Of a DNA stretch of 64,000 nt, positions 25,189 through 33,141 are shown in pieces (within the stretch, counting starts at the first letter, position 1; each line of letters opens with the position of its first letter). This DNA comes from VGRW01 sp031396695. Its GTDB lineage: Bacteria > Myxococcota_A > UBA9160 > SZUA-336. The translations under genes were made by a program, and so were the position numbers. The notes under the pieces are model-generated. The model did no database searches. It was not told the origin of the DNA and saw only the letters and a list, made by a program, of their open reading frames with translations. The stretch covers positions 1 to 64,000 of the forward strand of contig JANNLG010000062.1 of NCBI GenBank assembly GCA_031396695.1, written 5' to 3'.

Positions 25189-25734
25189 ATGTCGAAGGCG
25201 GCGGTGATCGCGGTGAGTCGCAGCGCGACCCACTCGATGGCGAAGCAGAATCAGCCGAGCATCCGACTCGAGCCGGGTCTCGGCGTTGCCGACGACGCGC
25301 ACCGGGGCGTGACAGTCCAGCACCTCTCGCGCATCGCGCGCGATCCGACCACGCCGAACTACCGCCAGGTGCACCTGATCCACGCCGAGCTGTTCGATGA
25401 GCTCGCGCGTTCGGGGTTCGAGATCGAGGCCGGACGAATGGGCGAGAACGTGACCACGCGCGGCGTCGACTTGCTCGGGCTCCCGACCGGCGCGCGGCTG
25501 CGGCTCGGCGCGGATGCGGTGGTCGAGGTGACCGGGCTGCGCAATCCGTGCCTTCAGCTCGACGGCATCGCACCCGGCTTGATGAAGGCGACCCTCGCGC
25601 GTGACGCGTCCGGCGCGCTGGTTCGCAAGGCGGGTATCATGGGGATCGTGATCGCGGGCGGCGAGATTCGCGCGGGCGATCCGATCGCAATCGAGCTCCC
25701 GCCTCCGCCGCATCGCTCGCTCGAGCCGATCTGA
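25189..25734 (+). CDS. MOSC-domain protein
   Basis: The 181-residue protein is a stand-alone MOSC domain. It has GRMGENVTTRGVDLLGLPTGARLRLG (82-107) and the conserved cysteine C121 in GLRNPCLQLDG. MOSC domains carry sulfur for molybdenum-cofactor sulfuration or act in mARC/YiiM-type reductases of N-hydroxylated compounds. The short form resembles YiiM-like proteins without a beta-barrel N-domain or a ferredoxin tail. No molybdoenzyme gene lies nearby. Confidence 0.88.
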   Translation: MSKAAVIAVSRSATHSMAKQNQPSIRLEPGLGVADDAHRGVTVQHLSRIARDPTTPNYRQVHLIHAELFDELARSGFEIEAGRMGENVTTRGVDLLGLPTGARLRLGADAVVEVTGLRNPCLQLDGIAPGLMKATLARDASGALVRKAGIMGIVIAGGEIRAGDPIAIELPPPPHRSLEPI

Positions 25735-25777
25735 TCGCGTCGATCCGGTTCACGCGATCCGATTTCGGGGGAGCACG

Positions 25778-26656
25778 ATGGCGTCGAGTACGATCCGCGA
25801 GCTGAAACCCGGCGACGTCCCCGCCTGCGCGCGGATCCTCGCGAGCCTGCCCGACTGGTTCGGCCTCGAGGCGTCGAACCGCGCCTACGTCGAAAGCCTT
25901 TCGCGGCTGCCAGCTGCGGTCGCGGAGTCGGACGGGCGCATCGTCGGCTTCGCGGCGATCGAGCTGCACGATCCGCTGTCGGCCGAGATCCACGTGATGG
26001 CGGTCGAGCCCGCGCTGCACCGGCGCGGCGTCGGTCGCGAGCTCGTGCGCTGGACCCGGCAGGCGAGCCGCTCACGCGGCGCGAAGTGGCTGCACGTGAA
26101 GACGCGCGGCCCGTCGACGCCCGATCCCGAGTACGAGCGCACGCGCGCCTTCTACCGCGCGCAGGGCTTCGATCCGCTGTTCGAGTCGCGCACGCTGTGG
26201 GGCGAGGAGAACGCGGCGCTGGTCCTCGTCTCGTCGCTCGAGCCCACCGCGGAAGTGCGCGCGTGGCGCGAAGCGGTCGTGCGCCGCCACATGGAGTCCG
26301 AGAACGAGCACGACTTCGACGCGACCCTCGCCACGTTCTCGCACCCGCGCTACGAGCTGATCGCCACCGACCAGGTGCACGACGGCGAAGCCGCGGTGCG
26401 CGAATACTTCCGCGCCTCGCGCTCCGCCTTTCCGGATCAGCGCAACGAGCTGATCTCGCTGCGCCATTCCGACGACGCGGTGATCGTCGAGCTGTGGTTA
26501 CTCGGCACGCATACGGGCCGGCTGGGCGGGCTCGAGCCCACTGGCCGCGCCTTCCGCACGCGCATGATGGCGTACTTCGTGTTCGACGAAGTCGGCATCG
26601 TCTGCGAGCGCGTGTACTTCGACTCAGGCAGCATCCTCCGACAACTCACGGTGTAG
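25778..26656 (+). CDS. GNAT acetyltransferase fused to a SnoaL-like domain
   Basis: In this 292-residue protein, residues 1-155 are a GNAT fold (VPACARILASLPDWFG; AEIHVMAVEPALHRRGVGREL with the acetyl-CoA loop R-R-G-V-G at about 87-91; RTRAFYRAQGF). Residues about 165-290 are an NTF2/SnoaL-like domain (EAVVRRHMESENEHDFDATLATFSHPRYELIA; GEAAVREYFRASRSAFPD; LEPTGRAFRTRMMAYFVFDE). The N-part should acetylate an amine; the C-part is a small-ligand pocket with polyketide-cyclase or epoxide-hydrolase relatives. The combination suggests acetylation tied to binding or conversion of the same ligand. A GGGGGAG ribosome site precedes the ATG. Confidence 0.85.
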   Translation: MASSTIRELKPGDVPACARILASLPDWFGLEASNRAYVESLSRLPAAVAESDGRIVGFAAIELHDPLSAEIHVMAVEPALHRRGVGRELVRWTRQASRSRGAKWLHVKTRGPSTPDPEYERTRAFYRAQGFDPLFESRTLWGEENAALVLVSSLEPTAEVRAWREAVVRRHMESENEHDFDATLATFSHPRYELIATDQVHDGEAAVREYFRASRSAFPDQRNELISLRHSDDAVIVELWLLGTHTGRLGGLEPTGRAFRTRMMAYFVFDEVGIVCERVYFDSGSILRQLTV

Positions 26657-26673
26657 ATCCGACTCACCAGTGC

Positions 26674-26679
26674 TACGAT
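26674..26679 (+). promoter_or_regulatory. Extended -10 TGCTACGAT before the small lipoprotein gene
   Basis: TACGAT with an upstream TGn (extended -10) lies 18 nt before the ATG at 26698, with GGAGGTGAG as ribosome site. No -35 box is evident, as is usual for extended -10 promoters. Confidence 0.45.
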
Positions 26680-26697
26680 CGCGCCGGAGGTGAGAGC

Positions 26698-26934
26698 ATG
26701 AAGATCGTACGATTTCTCGCGGTAGGGCTGGCCGTCTTCGCACTGACGGCCTGCCAGGAAAAGAGCGCCGCCGACAAGGCTGCGGACGCGGTCAACGACG
26801 CGCTCGACAATCGGCCCGCGGAGGGCGTCCAGGACGCGGTCGAAGACGTCTCGGCCGGCGCACAGGATGCCGCGAAGGCAGCCGAGGAAGCGGCGAAGCA
26901 AGCCGCGAAGAAGGCCGGCGAAGCGGTGCAGTAG
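26698..26934 (+). CDS. Small Ala/Lys/Glu-rich lipoprotein
   Basis: The 78-residue lipoprotein has the lipobox LTAC (acylated Cys19). The mature part is a single amphipathic, Ala-rich helix with heptad-like AxxAAxxA repeats (AADKAADAVNDAL; AAKAAEEAAKQAAKKAGEAV). This resembles other small helical lipoproteins (Lpp-like or entericidin-like), but no family can be assigned. It could bridge the outer membrane and peptidoglycan through its basic C-terminal end; this is conjecture. It has its own extended -10 promoter. Confidence 0.75.
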   Translation: MKIVRFLAVGLAVFALTACQEKSAADKAADAVNDALDNRPAEGVQDAVEDVSAGAQDAAKAAEEAAKQAAKKAGEAVQ

Positions 26935-26991
26935 CGCGCGAGCGCGTCCGTGCTGATCCGGTTGCTGCGCTTCGTGAAATGCGCTCCGGGG

Positions 26992-26997
26992 TAGAAT
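26992..26997 (+). promoter_or_regulatory. -10 hexamer TAGAAT before the cupin gene
   Basis: TAGAAT ends 13 nt before the ATG at 27011 and no Shine-Dalgarno sequence follows, so the leader would be about 7 nt or absent. Confidence 0.45.
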
Positions 26998-27010
26998 CCC
27001 CTGCAGCCCG

Positions 27011-27706
27011 ATGCCGATCGTCGATACGAACGCGCTTCCCACCCGCGAGCCGAAGCCCGGCTGGCACGGGCGATTCTTCGGCTCGCAGTCGATGACGTTC
27101 GCGTACTACGCGATCGATGGCGGCGCTTCGCTGCACGAGCACTCGCACGCGAACGAGGAAGTCTGGAACGTGCTCTCGGGCGAGCTCGAGATCACGATCG
27201 CGGGCGACTCCTTCCGTGTCGGCGCTGGCGCCGCTGCGGTCGTGCCGCCGCACACCGCGCACTCGGTGCGCGCGCTCGCGCCGAGCACGGTGATCGTGGT
27301 CGACGAGGGCCTGCGTGGCGAAGTCGGCGGCGGGAATCGCGCGGCGCTCTCGGTGGAGCTCCACGTCGCCGGCGGCGGCACGATCGCGCTCGAGATCCGC
27401 AATCACGGCCGAGAGCCCGGTGTGCTGCGCCGGATCGATCTCGAGCTCGGCCGCTCGGCGACGCTGCCCGCGCCCGCGCGCACCGAGATTCCCGCGGGCG
27501 AGCTTCCCGAGCGCGAGCCGATCGCCGGTCTCGCGATGCTTCACCGCGCGTATCCGACCGAGGGAAAACCCGTCGCCTGGCTGCGCGGCGCGATCTTCTA
27601 CGAGGACGCGCGCGGCGAACGCCACCACACCACGTTCTGCCGCGTGCTCGCAGCGGAGCGCCGCTACGTTCCGCCGGCGCTGCCCGGCTACAACTACGGC
27701 TCGTAG
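27011..27706 (+). CDS. Cupin-domain protein
   Basis: The 231-residue protein has a conserved cupin barrel at about 25-100: the metal motif HEHSHANEEVWNVLSGELEI (His/His/Glu) and PPHTAHSVRALAPS (second-motif His). The C-terminal half (about 115-231) is a second beta-rich domain without clear cupin metal residues, ending PALPGYNYGS. The first domain should bind a divalent metal; the reaction or ligand is unknown. It overlaps the convergent phosphotransferase gene by 13 bases at the 3' end. Confidence 0.8.
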   Translation: MPIVDTNALPTREPKPGWHGRFFGSQSMTFAYYAIDGGASLHEHSHANEEVWNVLSGELEITIAGDSFRVGAGAAAVVPPHTAHSVRALAPSTVIVVDEGLRGEVGGGNRAALSVELHVAGGGTIALEIRNHGREPGVLRRIDLELGRSATLPAPARTEIPAGELPEREPIAGLAMLHRAYPTEGKPVAWLRGAIFYEDARGERHHTTFCRVLAAERRYVPPALPGYNYGS

Positions 27707-28707
27707 GCCAGCAGCGCTCGCGCGCGCTCGAGCAGCGGCACGATCGAACGGCCGGTGATCTCCCAGAGCGGATCGTGGCGCTTGCCGCGCCGGTGCAAGC
27801 CCAGGTTCAAGCCCGTGATGATCGCGAACTTGTAGGCGGCCAGCGCCCGAAACCAACCCAGGTCGGGCAGCGGATCGCCCCAGGCCTTCGCGTAGAGCGC
27901 GAGCAGCTCGTCGGCCGGAATCAGCACGGGGGTGGGCGCGCCGTCGCTCGCCCAGGCGCTCGGGTCGTTGAAGGTCGCGACCCAGCCGACATCGTTCAGT
28001 GTCGCGCCGATCCCGCACAGCTCCCAGTCGATCACCGCGAGCAGGCGACCCTGCATCGACCAGAACGTGTTCATCCAGTTGTAGTCGCCGTGGAACAGGC
28101 CGATCGGCGCGTCCTTCGGGATTCGCGCCAAGAGCTTCGCGCGCACCTCCGGCTGGAGCGCCATCGACTCGGGGTCGGGCGCGCGCTCGACGAAGCGGTC
28201 CCAGCGCGCGACGTCGTCCTCGCACGGAATCGGCTCGCCGAGATACACGAGCTGCTCGCGCCAGGCGACGCGGTGGATGTTCGCGAGCGCCGTCATCGCC
28301 TGGTCGGCCAGCTCGCGGCGCTGCTCGGGTCCGAGCCTCTCGCCCCACTGACCCGGCCCGAAGCGCAGCACGTCGCCCTCGAGCTTCGGCACCGCGAAGT
28401 ACGGGCGGCCGAACCACTCGAGATCCGCGCCCGCCCACTTCACCGAGCAGTGGGGAACAGGCCCACCGTCGAGCGCGCGCAGTGCCGCAACTTGGCGCAG
28501 CACGTCGGCGGTTCCCTTCCACTGCACGTTCGGCGGCGGCAGGCGCAGGAACCAGCTCTCCACGCTGCCGCGCGACACGACCGTGAAGCCGTACGCGAAG
28601 CCCGCGTGACCCGGCATCATGTGCACGTCGCGGACCTCGGCCGCAGGGTCGTCGTACTTCGCGCGCGCGAACGGCACGAGGCGCGTTTCCAGCTCGGCGA
28701 GCTGCAT
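27694..28707 (-). CDS. APH-family phosphotransferase
   Basis: From the ATG at 28707 this 337-residue protein has the kinase-like fold of aminoglycoside phosphotransferases: the catalytic loop GLFHGDYNWMNTF (HGDxxxxN) and the metal motif VIDWELCGIG. Acyl-CoA-dehydrogenase-associated (ACAD10/11-like) phosphotransferases have similar spacing, so a role in phosphorylating hydroxyacyl groups is possible rather than antibiotic resistance. A GAGAAGGA site precedes the start; an in-frame ATG at 28746 is less well placed. Confidence 0.82.
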   Translation of the reverse strand: MQLAELETRLVPFARAKYDDPAAEVRDVHMMPGHAGFAYGFTVVSRGSVESWFLRLPPPNVQWKGTADVLRQVAALRALDGGPVPHCSVKWAGADLEWFGRPYFAVPKLEGDVLRFGPGQWGERLGPEQRRELADQAMTALANIHRVAWREQLVYLGEPIPCEDDVARWDRFVERAPDPESMALQPEVRAKLLARIPKDAPIGLFHGDYNWMNTFWSMQGRLLAVIDWELCGIGATLNDVGWVATFNDPSAWASDGAPTPVLIPADELLALYAKAWGDPLPDLGWFRALAAYKFAIITGLNLGLHRRGKRHDPLWEITGRSIVPLLERARALLAYEP

Positions 28708-28796
28708 CGATCGTTCCTTCTCCCGTGTCCATCGTACCCGACTCAAGCTGCGGGCTGGTCGGCGCTCGCGACCCAGCGTACCCTGCGCGCCCGACG

Positions 28797-30701
28797 ATGG
28801 ACCACCGCCGACTGCCGCATCAGGCTGCGATCGCGCTCGCCGGCCTGGCGCTCGTATTCACGAGCTGCGGCGGTGTTCCGGTGGGCGTGTCGCATGCGGA
28901 TCCGACTCGCGTGCAGCGCGAGCTCACCTCGAACGTGCTCAACAGCGGCGCGCCGAGCGTGCTCTCGACGCAGGTGCTGCAGCGTCAGGATCTGTACGTC
29001 GTGTGGCAGGCGGATCCCGCAGCAGCGCTGGCGGAGCTGCACGCGCGCATCGGCGATGCGGGCGCGCAGTACCGCGTCTTCGCGCTGGCAGAGCTCTCCT
29101 ACGCGTGGGCCGAGGAATCCGACGACCGCAGTTACTATCTGGCCGCCGCGGTGTACGCCTACGCGCTGCTGTTTCCCGGCGACGCTGACGCGGACCCGCT
29201 CGAGGCGAGTGACCCGCGCGTGCGCGTCGCCTGCGACCTCTACAACCGCGGCCTCGCCGAGGGCCTGAAGGCCGCGGACGGACGCGACGACGTGCGCTCC
29301 GGGCCGCGCATGCTGCCGTTCGGCATGCTCGAGATCACGCTCGATCCGCGCGGACTGTCGTGGGGCGGCTATCGCTTGGAGCAGTTCGTGCCGGCGGCCG
29401 ACCTGCTCGTGCGCGGTCTGCGCAATCGCTACCGCAGGGCGGGGATCGGGGCGCCGCTCGTCGCCCGCATCGCGCCGGAACAGACGCGGCAGCAGGAAGC
29501 CGCGACCCGGCGCATCCCCGAACTGGTCAAGATCCCGGTGACCGCTCTGCTCCGGATCGAGAACCCGCGCGCGAACCTCGACAGCGGCTGGCTCGCGGGA
29601 ACGCTCGAGCTGCTATCGCAAGACGACGCCCTGAGCGTGACGATCGACGGACGCGATTGGCCGCTCGAATTCGAAACGAGCTCGGCGCTCGCGGACATGC
29701 TCGGTGACTCGCCGTGGTGGGATTTCGAGCTCGACGGCTTCTTCTCGGGCGTGTTCCGGACCGACGCCGAGCACCGCGGCGCGGATGACGGGCTGCTGCT
29801 GATCCACCCGTACCGTCCGGGCTTGATCCCGGTGGTGCTCGTACACGGAACGGCGTCGAGCCCGGCGCGCTGGGCGGACCTGATGAACGAGCTCGAGATC
29901 GATCGCGACATCTGGGGCCGGTACCAGATCTGGCTCTACCAGTACAACAGCGGCAATCCGATCGGCTACTCCGCCGGCGCGATGCGTCAGGCACTGGAGA
30001 AGGCCGTGCGGGAGCTCGATCCGCACGGGACGGATCTCGCGCTGCGCCGCATGGTGGTGATCGGCCACAGCCAGGGCGGGTTGCTCGCGAAGCTTACCGC
30101 GGTCGACAGCGCGGACGTGTTCTGGAAGCTCTCCAGCGATGGTGCGTTCGAAGACGTGCGGATGGACGACGAGACACGCGTGATTCTCGCGAACTCGAAC
30201 TTCTTCAAGCCCGAGCCGTTCGTCGCGCGCGTGATCTTCGTGTGCACGCCGCACCGCGGCAGCTTCCTCGCCGGCATGTCGCTGAGCCGGCTCGTGGGGT
30301 CGTTCGTCGCGCTGCCGAGCGAGCTCACCGGTCGCATGCGCGAGGTGCTCACCTTGAACGAGGGCGCGCTCATCCTGCGCCACTTCGACCAACTGCCGAC
30401 GAGCCTCGACAACATGAACCCATCGAGCGAGTTCATCCAAGCGCTGTCCGCGCTGCCGATCGCGCCCGGCATCGCGGCGAACTCGATCATCGCCGTCGAC
30501 GACGAGGACGCGCTCGACGTGGCGAGCGACGGAGTCGTGACCTACGCGAGCGCGCACATCGAGGGCGTCGAGTCCGAGAAGATCGTCCGCTCCGGTCACT
30601 CCGCGCAGGGCAACCCGGCCACGATCGAGGAGATCCGACGGATCCTGATGCTGCACCTGCGCGAGAGCGGCGACCTCACTCCCCCAGAGCGAACGCCGTG
30701 A
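28797..30701 (+). CDS. Large lipoprotein alpha/beta hydrolase
   Basis: The 634-residue lipoprotein has the lipobox TSCG near residue 23. The first 300 residues form an extension without recognised domains; it is helical (ALAELHARIGDAGAQYRVFALAEL). The hydrolase domain follows: oxyanion strand GLIPVVLVHGTASSPARWADL, nucleophile elbow GHSQGG (Ser425), PHRGS and a C-terminal VRSGHSAQ His. It resembles lipase-like or cutinase-like alpha/beta hydrolases and probably works on lipids at the outer membrane. It is divergent from the phosphotransferase gene, and its 3' end overlaps the convergent hydrolase gene. Confidence 0.8.
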   Translation: MDHRRLPHQAAIALAGLALVFTSCGGVPVGVSHADPTRVQRELTSNVLNSGAPSVLSTQVLQRQDLYVVWQADPAAALAELHARIGDAGAQYRVFALAELSYAWAEESDDRSYYLAAAVYAYALLFPGDADADPLEASDPRVRVACDLYNRGLAEGLKAADGRDDVRSGPRMLPFGMLEITLDPRGLSWGGYRLEQFVPAADLLVRGLRNRYRRAGIGAPLVARIAPEQTRQQEAATRRIPELVKIPVTALLRIENPRANLDSGWLAGTLELLSQDDALSVTIDGRDWPLEFETSSALADMLGDSPWWDFELDGFFSGVFRTDAEHRGADDGLLLIHPYRPGLIPVVLVHGTASSPARWADLMNELEIDRDIWGRYQIWLYQYNSGNPIGYSAGAMRQALEKAVRELDPHGTDLALRRMVVIGHSQGGLLAKLTAVDSADVFWKLSSDGAFEDVRMDDETRVILANSNFFKPEPFVARVIFVCTPHRGSFLAGMSLSRLVGSFVALPSELTGRMREVLTLNEGALILRHFDQLPTSLDNMNPSSEFIQALSALPIAPGIAANSIIAVDDEDALDVASDGVVTYASAHIEGVESEKIVRSGHSAQGNPATIEEIRRILMLHLRESGDLTPPERTP

Positions 30702-31536
30702 GCACCTTCTCGAACGCCTCCGGGTTGTCGAGCATCACGGAGTGTCCCGCGCGCGCGACGGTCTCGAGCTTCGCGTTCGGAATCACGTCGTCGACCATCT
30801 TGTCCGCGACCTCGGCGGACATCACGTCGGAGGCGGCGCCGCGCACCACCAGAGTCGGGCAGGGCAGCTTCGCGAGCGCGGCCCACAAGTGCTTCGCCTC
30901 CTGCTCCGACCAGGCTTTCGCGTCCTCGGCGGAGATGCCCTTGCGCGCCTTCATGAAGGCGGGGTCGAGCCGCAGCTCGTAGCGACCATCGGGCCGCGCG
31001 CGGGTCCAGTGCACGGCGAGCTTCGCCAGGATCTCCGGCTTGGTCGAGGCGTATTGTCGTTGGAGCACGCGCTCGTAGTCCGCCACGCTCGCGAACGACC
31101 AGTCCTGCTGCTGCACATCGAGGCTGATGCGCGTGGTGCCGCGCAAGTCGAGATCGGGCGCGGAGTCGACGATCACCAGCCCGGCGAGCTTGTCCGGAAA
31201 CAATCCGGCGAAGCGCATCGCCACGCGCCCGCCGAGTGAGTGACCGACCAGCACCACGCGCGACACGCCCAGTGACTCGATCGCCGCGTTCGCGTCGCGC
31301 GCCATGGTCTCGTGGTCGTAGCGTGCGTCGGGATCCCGGCCCGAATCGCCGTGACCGCGCTGGTCGAGCGCCAGCACGCGATAGTGCGGGGCGAGCACCG
31401 GAGCGACCCAGTCCCAGACGTGCGCGTCGTTCGAGAAGCCGTGCAGGAACAGCAGCAGCGTGCCGTCCTGGCTCCATTCGAGCGCGTGTAGATCGAGGCC
31501 GTGCGTGCCGGGCAGACGGGTCGAGCGGGGTTGCAT
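30676..31536 (-). CDS. Alpha/beta hydrolase
   Basis: The 286-residue protein has HGFSNDAHVWDW (oxyanion), DQRGHGDSGRDPDARYDHETM, nucleophile elbow VGHSLGG (Ser100), and the C-terminal catalytic His in ARAGHSVMLDNPEAF. The pattern is that of haloalkane-dehalogenase/lactonase-like or hydrolytic alpha/beta enzymes, probably cytoplasmic as no signal is present. The promoter region upstream (31537-31645) is filled by a long G-tract and palindrome. It overlaps the lipoprotein hydrolase gene by 26 bases at the 3' ends. Confidence 0.87.
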   Translation of the reverse strand: MQPRSTRLPGTHGLDLHALEWSQDGTLLLFLHGFSNDAHVWDWVAPVLAPHYRVLALDQRGHGDSGRDPDARYDHETMARDANAAIESLGVSRVVLVGHSLGGRVAMRFAGLFPDKLAGLVIVDSAPDLDLRGTTRISLDVQQQDWSFASVADYERVLQRQYASTKPEILAKLAVHWTRARPDGRYELRLDPAFMKARKGISAEDAKAWSEQEAKHLWAALAKLPCPTLVVRGAASDVMSAEVADKMVDDVIPNAKLETVARAGHSVMLDNPEAFEKVLTAFALGE

Positions 31537-31595
31537 CGGGCGATTCTAGCGAGGTTCGAGTCTCGCGCGGGAACGGCGGGAGTGGAGGGGCGGGT

Positions 31596-31631
31596 GGGGG
31601 GGGGGGGGCGGGGGGGGCGCCCCCCCGCCCC
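31596..31631. repeat. 13-G tract with 12-bp GC-only hairpin
   Basis: A run of 13 G (31596-31608) is followed by C, 8 G, CG, 7 C, G and 4 C. GGGGCGGGGGGG (31605-31616) can pair perfectly with CCCCCCCGCCCC (31620-31631) around a GCG loop. The block separates two leftward genes and could end transcription of the Asp/Asn-rich gene, although no T-run follows. Long homopolymers are also prone to slippage and to sequencing error. Confidence 0.6.
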
Positions 31632-31645
31632 GGGACCGGCTCTGC

Positions 31646-32188
31646 CTAGTTCGGCACGAAGGCGTCGCACTCCTCGTCCCCGAGCCCGCCTTCATCGTCC
31701 GCGTCGCAGCTCCCGCACTTCGCACCGGTGGCGCTCAGCACTCCCGAGAGTTGCGCGGCGCTGTCGCCGTTCGAGATCCGGACCACGGCATCCGCGCCGC
31801 CCTTGCTTCCGCCCGCCTGCGTGAGGTTGAGGAAAGCTCCGGCCGCGATCGGAAACTGGACCCAGTCTCCGTCGATGTATGTGATCCGGACGAAGCCGTC
31901 GGGGCCGTAGTTGGATACCGCCAAATGGTAGGTGTACGGCTTGCCGAGCTTTGCTCCGCAGATCGCTCCGGAGTCGGGTTGGTTCGCGGGGTTGCTCCCG
32001 TCGAAGAGCGCGAACTCGTTCTTGAAGGTCGCCGGCGGATTCTTGTAGTTCTTCTTGTGGTGGCCGTGGCTGCGACCGCGTCCGTCGTTGTCGTTGTCGT
32101 TGTCGTCGTCGTCGGCTACGGCGCCCACTCCCCCCGTCAACGCGAATACGGTCAAAGTCAGAAGCACCAAGGTCTTTCGCTTGTACAT
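31646..32188 (-). CDS. Secreted Asp/Asn-rich hypothetical protein
   Basis: The 180-residue protein has a signal peptide (about 1-23, ending GAVA). The mature part starts with an acidic DDDDNDNDND run and a His/Lys segment (SHGHHKKNYKNP). A beta-rich domain of about 120 residues follows (YTYHLAVSNYGPDGFVRITYIDGDWVQFPI). The C-terminus has paired cysteines CGSC and EEC among Asp/Glu, which could hold a metal. I do not recognise a family. The GTC/GTT triplet tract encoding the Asp/Asn run could vary in length. The start at 32188 has a GGGGAG ribosome site. Confidence 0.7.
   Translation of the reverse strand: MYKRKTLVLLTLTVFALTGGVGAVADDDDNDNDNDGRGRSHGHHKKNYKNPPATFKNEFALFDGSNPANQPDSGAICGAKLGKPYTYHLAVSNYGPDGFVRITYIDGDWVQFPIAAGAFLNLTQAGGSKGGADAVVRISNGDSAAQLSGVLSATGAKCGSCDADDEGGLGDEECDAFVPN
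32084..32114. repeat. GTC/GTT triplet repeat coding for Asp/Asn
   Basis: Ten tandem GTC or GTT triplets on the plus strand read as an alternating Asp/Asn run (residues about 25-34) of the secreted protein on the minus strand. Triplet arrays keep the frame when their length changes. Confidence 0.7.
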
Positions 32189-32239
32189 CGCTGTTCTCCC
32201 CTTCAGCAGCAGACTCACCCCCGGGCTGGGACGCACCCG

Positions 32240-32245
32240 ATCATA
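32240..32245 (-). promoter_or_regulatory. -10 hexamer TATGAT before the Asp/Asn-rich gene
   Basis: On the minus strand TATGAT lies 51 nt before the ATG at 32188. The rest of the 118-base gap holds no RNA gene or repeat. The -35 element is not clear. Confidence 0.35.
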
Positions 32246-32306
32246 AACCTCTACGGGTTCGGATTGGAATCTGGCGGGCGTCGCAAGGGCCGCACACGGC
32301 TTTGTG

Positions 32307-33086
32307 TCAGTCGGCCCCGCCGGGTTCCACGCCGCGGGCGCGCAGGCGGGCACGCGCGCGAGCCCGCAGCTCGCCGATCGCCGCATGCGTCCGGTCGCGC
32401 AGACCGTTGCGGTCCTCGCTCGAGAGACCGTCCACCGGGATCGGCTCGCCGATTTCGAGCACGATCGGACCGCGCCGCACGAGCAGCGATCCGGGTCGCC
32501 AGATGTCGAACGTGCCCGCGACGGCGATCGGTAGGATCGGCAGCTTGAAGTCGAGCGCGGTCGCGAACGCGCCCATCTTGAAAGCGCGGTACGAGCCGTC
32601 GCGCGAGCGGTTGCCCTCGGCGAAGAACAGGATCGACACGTCGGGGCTGCGGTCGGACATGCCTGCCTGGATCCGCTTCACGTCTGCGGCGGTGCGCGTG
32701 CGCTGCACGGCGATGTTGCCGGTGCGGCGCAGCGCGGAGCCGAACACGGGGATCAGCAAGAGCTGCGACTTCAGCACGAAACGGATCACCAGCTCGGGCA
32801 GCGACGCCAGGATCGTCGGTGGATCCCAGTTGCTCTCGTGATTCGAGACGACCACGTAGGCCTGCCCGGCTTTCAGGTGCTCGAGCCCACGGCGCTCGAC
32901 GCGCGTACCCGCGATCCGCAGGCACGAGCGACCGAAGCCGCGGTAGTAGCGGTGCGCGGCGCGGGGCGTCGCGCCGAAGAACGCGTGCACCACCGCGAGC
33001 GCGCTCCAGATCATCAGGTTCAGCGGCAGCGCGAGCAGCGCGAAGAGTCCGCGCGGCCAGAGTCGCAGGCGCGAGAGCATCCCCAT
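32307..33086 (-). CDS. 1-acyl-sn-glycerol-3-phosphate acyltransferase (PlsC-like)
   Basis: From the ATG at 33086 this 259-residue protein has a hydrophobic N-terminus (about 10-35) and the acyltransferase block I NHESNWD (HxxxxD). Block III follows as FFAEGNRSRDGSY and block IV as LPILPIAVAGTFDIW. These are the PlsC/LPLAT signatures for acylating lysophosphatidate or related lysolipids at the inner membrane. It is divergent from the AGPS-like gene, with both -10 boxes in the 55-base gap, suggesting a joint role in glycerolipid or ether-lipid synthesis. Confidence 0.92.
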   Translation of the reverse strand: MGMLSRLRLWPRGLFALLALPLNLMIWSALAVVHAFFGATPRAAHRYYRGFGRSCLRIAGTRVERRGLEHLKAGQAYVVVSNHESNWDPPTILASLPELVIRFVLKSQLLLIPVFGSALRRTGNIAVQRTRTAADVKRIQAGMSDRSPDVSILFFAEGNRSRDGSYRAFKMGAFATALDFKLPILPIAVAGTFDIWRPGSLLVRRGPIVLEIGEPIPVDGLSSEDRNGLRDRTHAAIGELRARARARLRARGVEPGGAD

Positions 33087-33094
33087 CGATCGCA

Positions 33095-33100
33095 AGACTA
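33095..33100 (-). promoter_or_regulatory. -10 hexamer TAGTCT for the PlsC-like gene
   Basis: TAGTCT on the minus strand ends 8 nt before the ATG at 33086 with no ribosome site, consistent with a leaderless or nearly leaderless mRNA. Confidence 0.45.
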
Positions 33101-33129
33101 GCGCGATGGCCCGGCGCGAGCCGCCCGTT

Positions 33130-33135
33130 CATAAT
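33130..33135 (+). promoter_or_regulatory. -10 hexamer CATAAT for the AGPS-like gene
   Basis: CATAAT ends 6 nt before the GTG at 33142 and no ribosome site is present, again the leaderless spacing. It also supports the GTG over an in-frame ATG at 33106. Confidence 0.45.
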
Positions 33136-33141
33136 GCGCGG

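Noticed and set aside
23294..25573. A 759-codon open frame on the minus strand
   Set aside because: It is antisense to the di-haem oxidase and MOSC genes and encodes low-complexity Arg-rich sequence without domains.
32189..32306. tRNA-like or small RNA gene in the gap before the PlsC-like gene
   Set aside because: No cloverleaf or conserved TPsiC arm can be formed; only a -10 hexamer and GC-rich hairpins were found.
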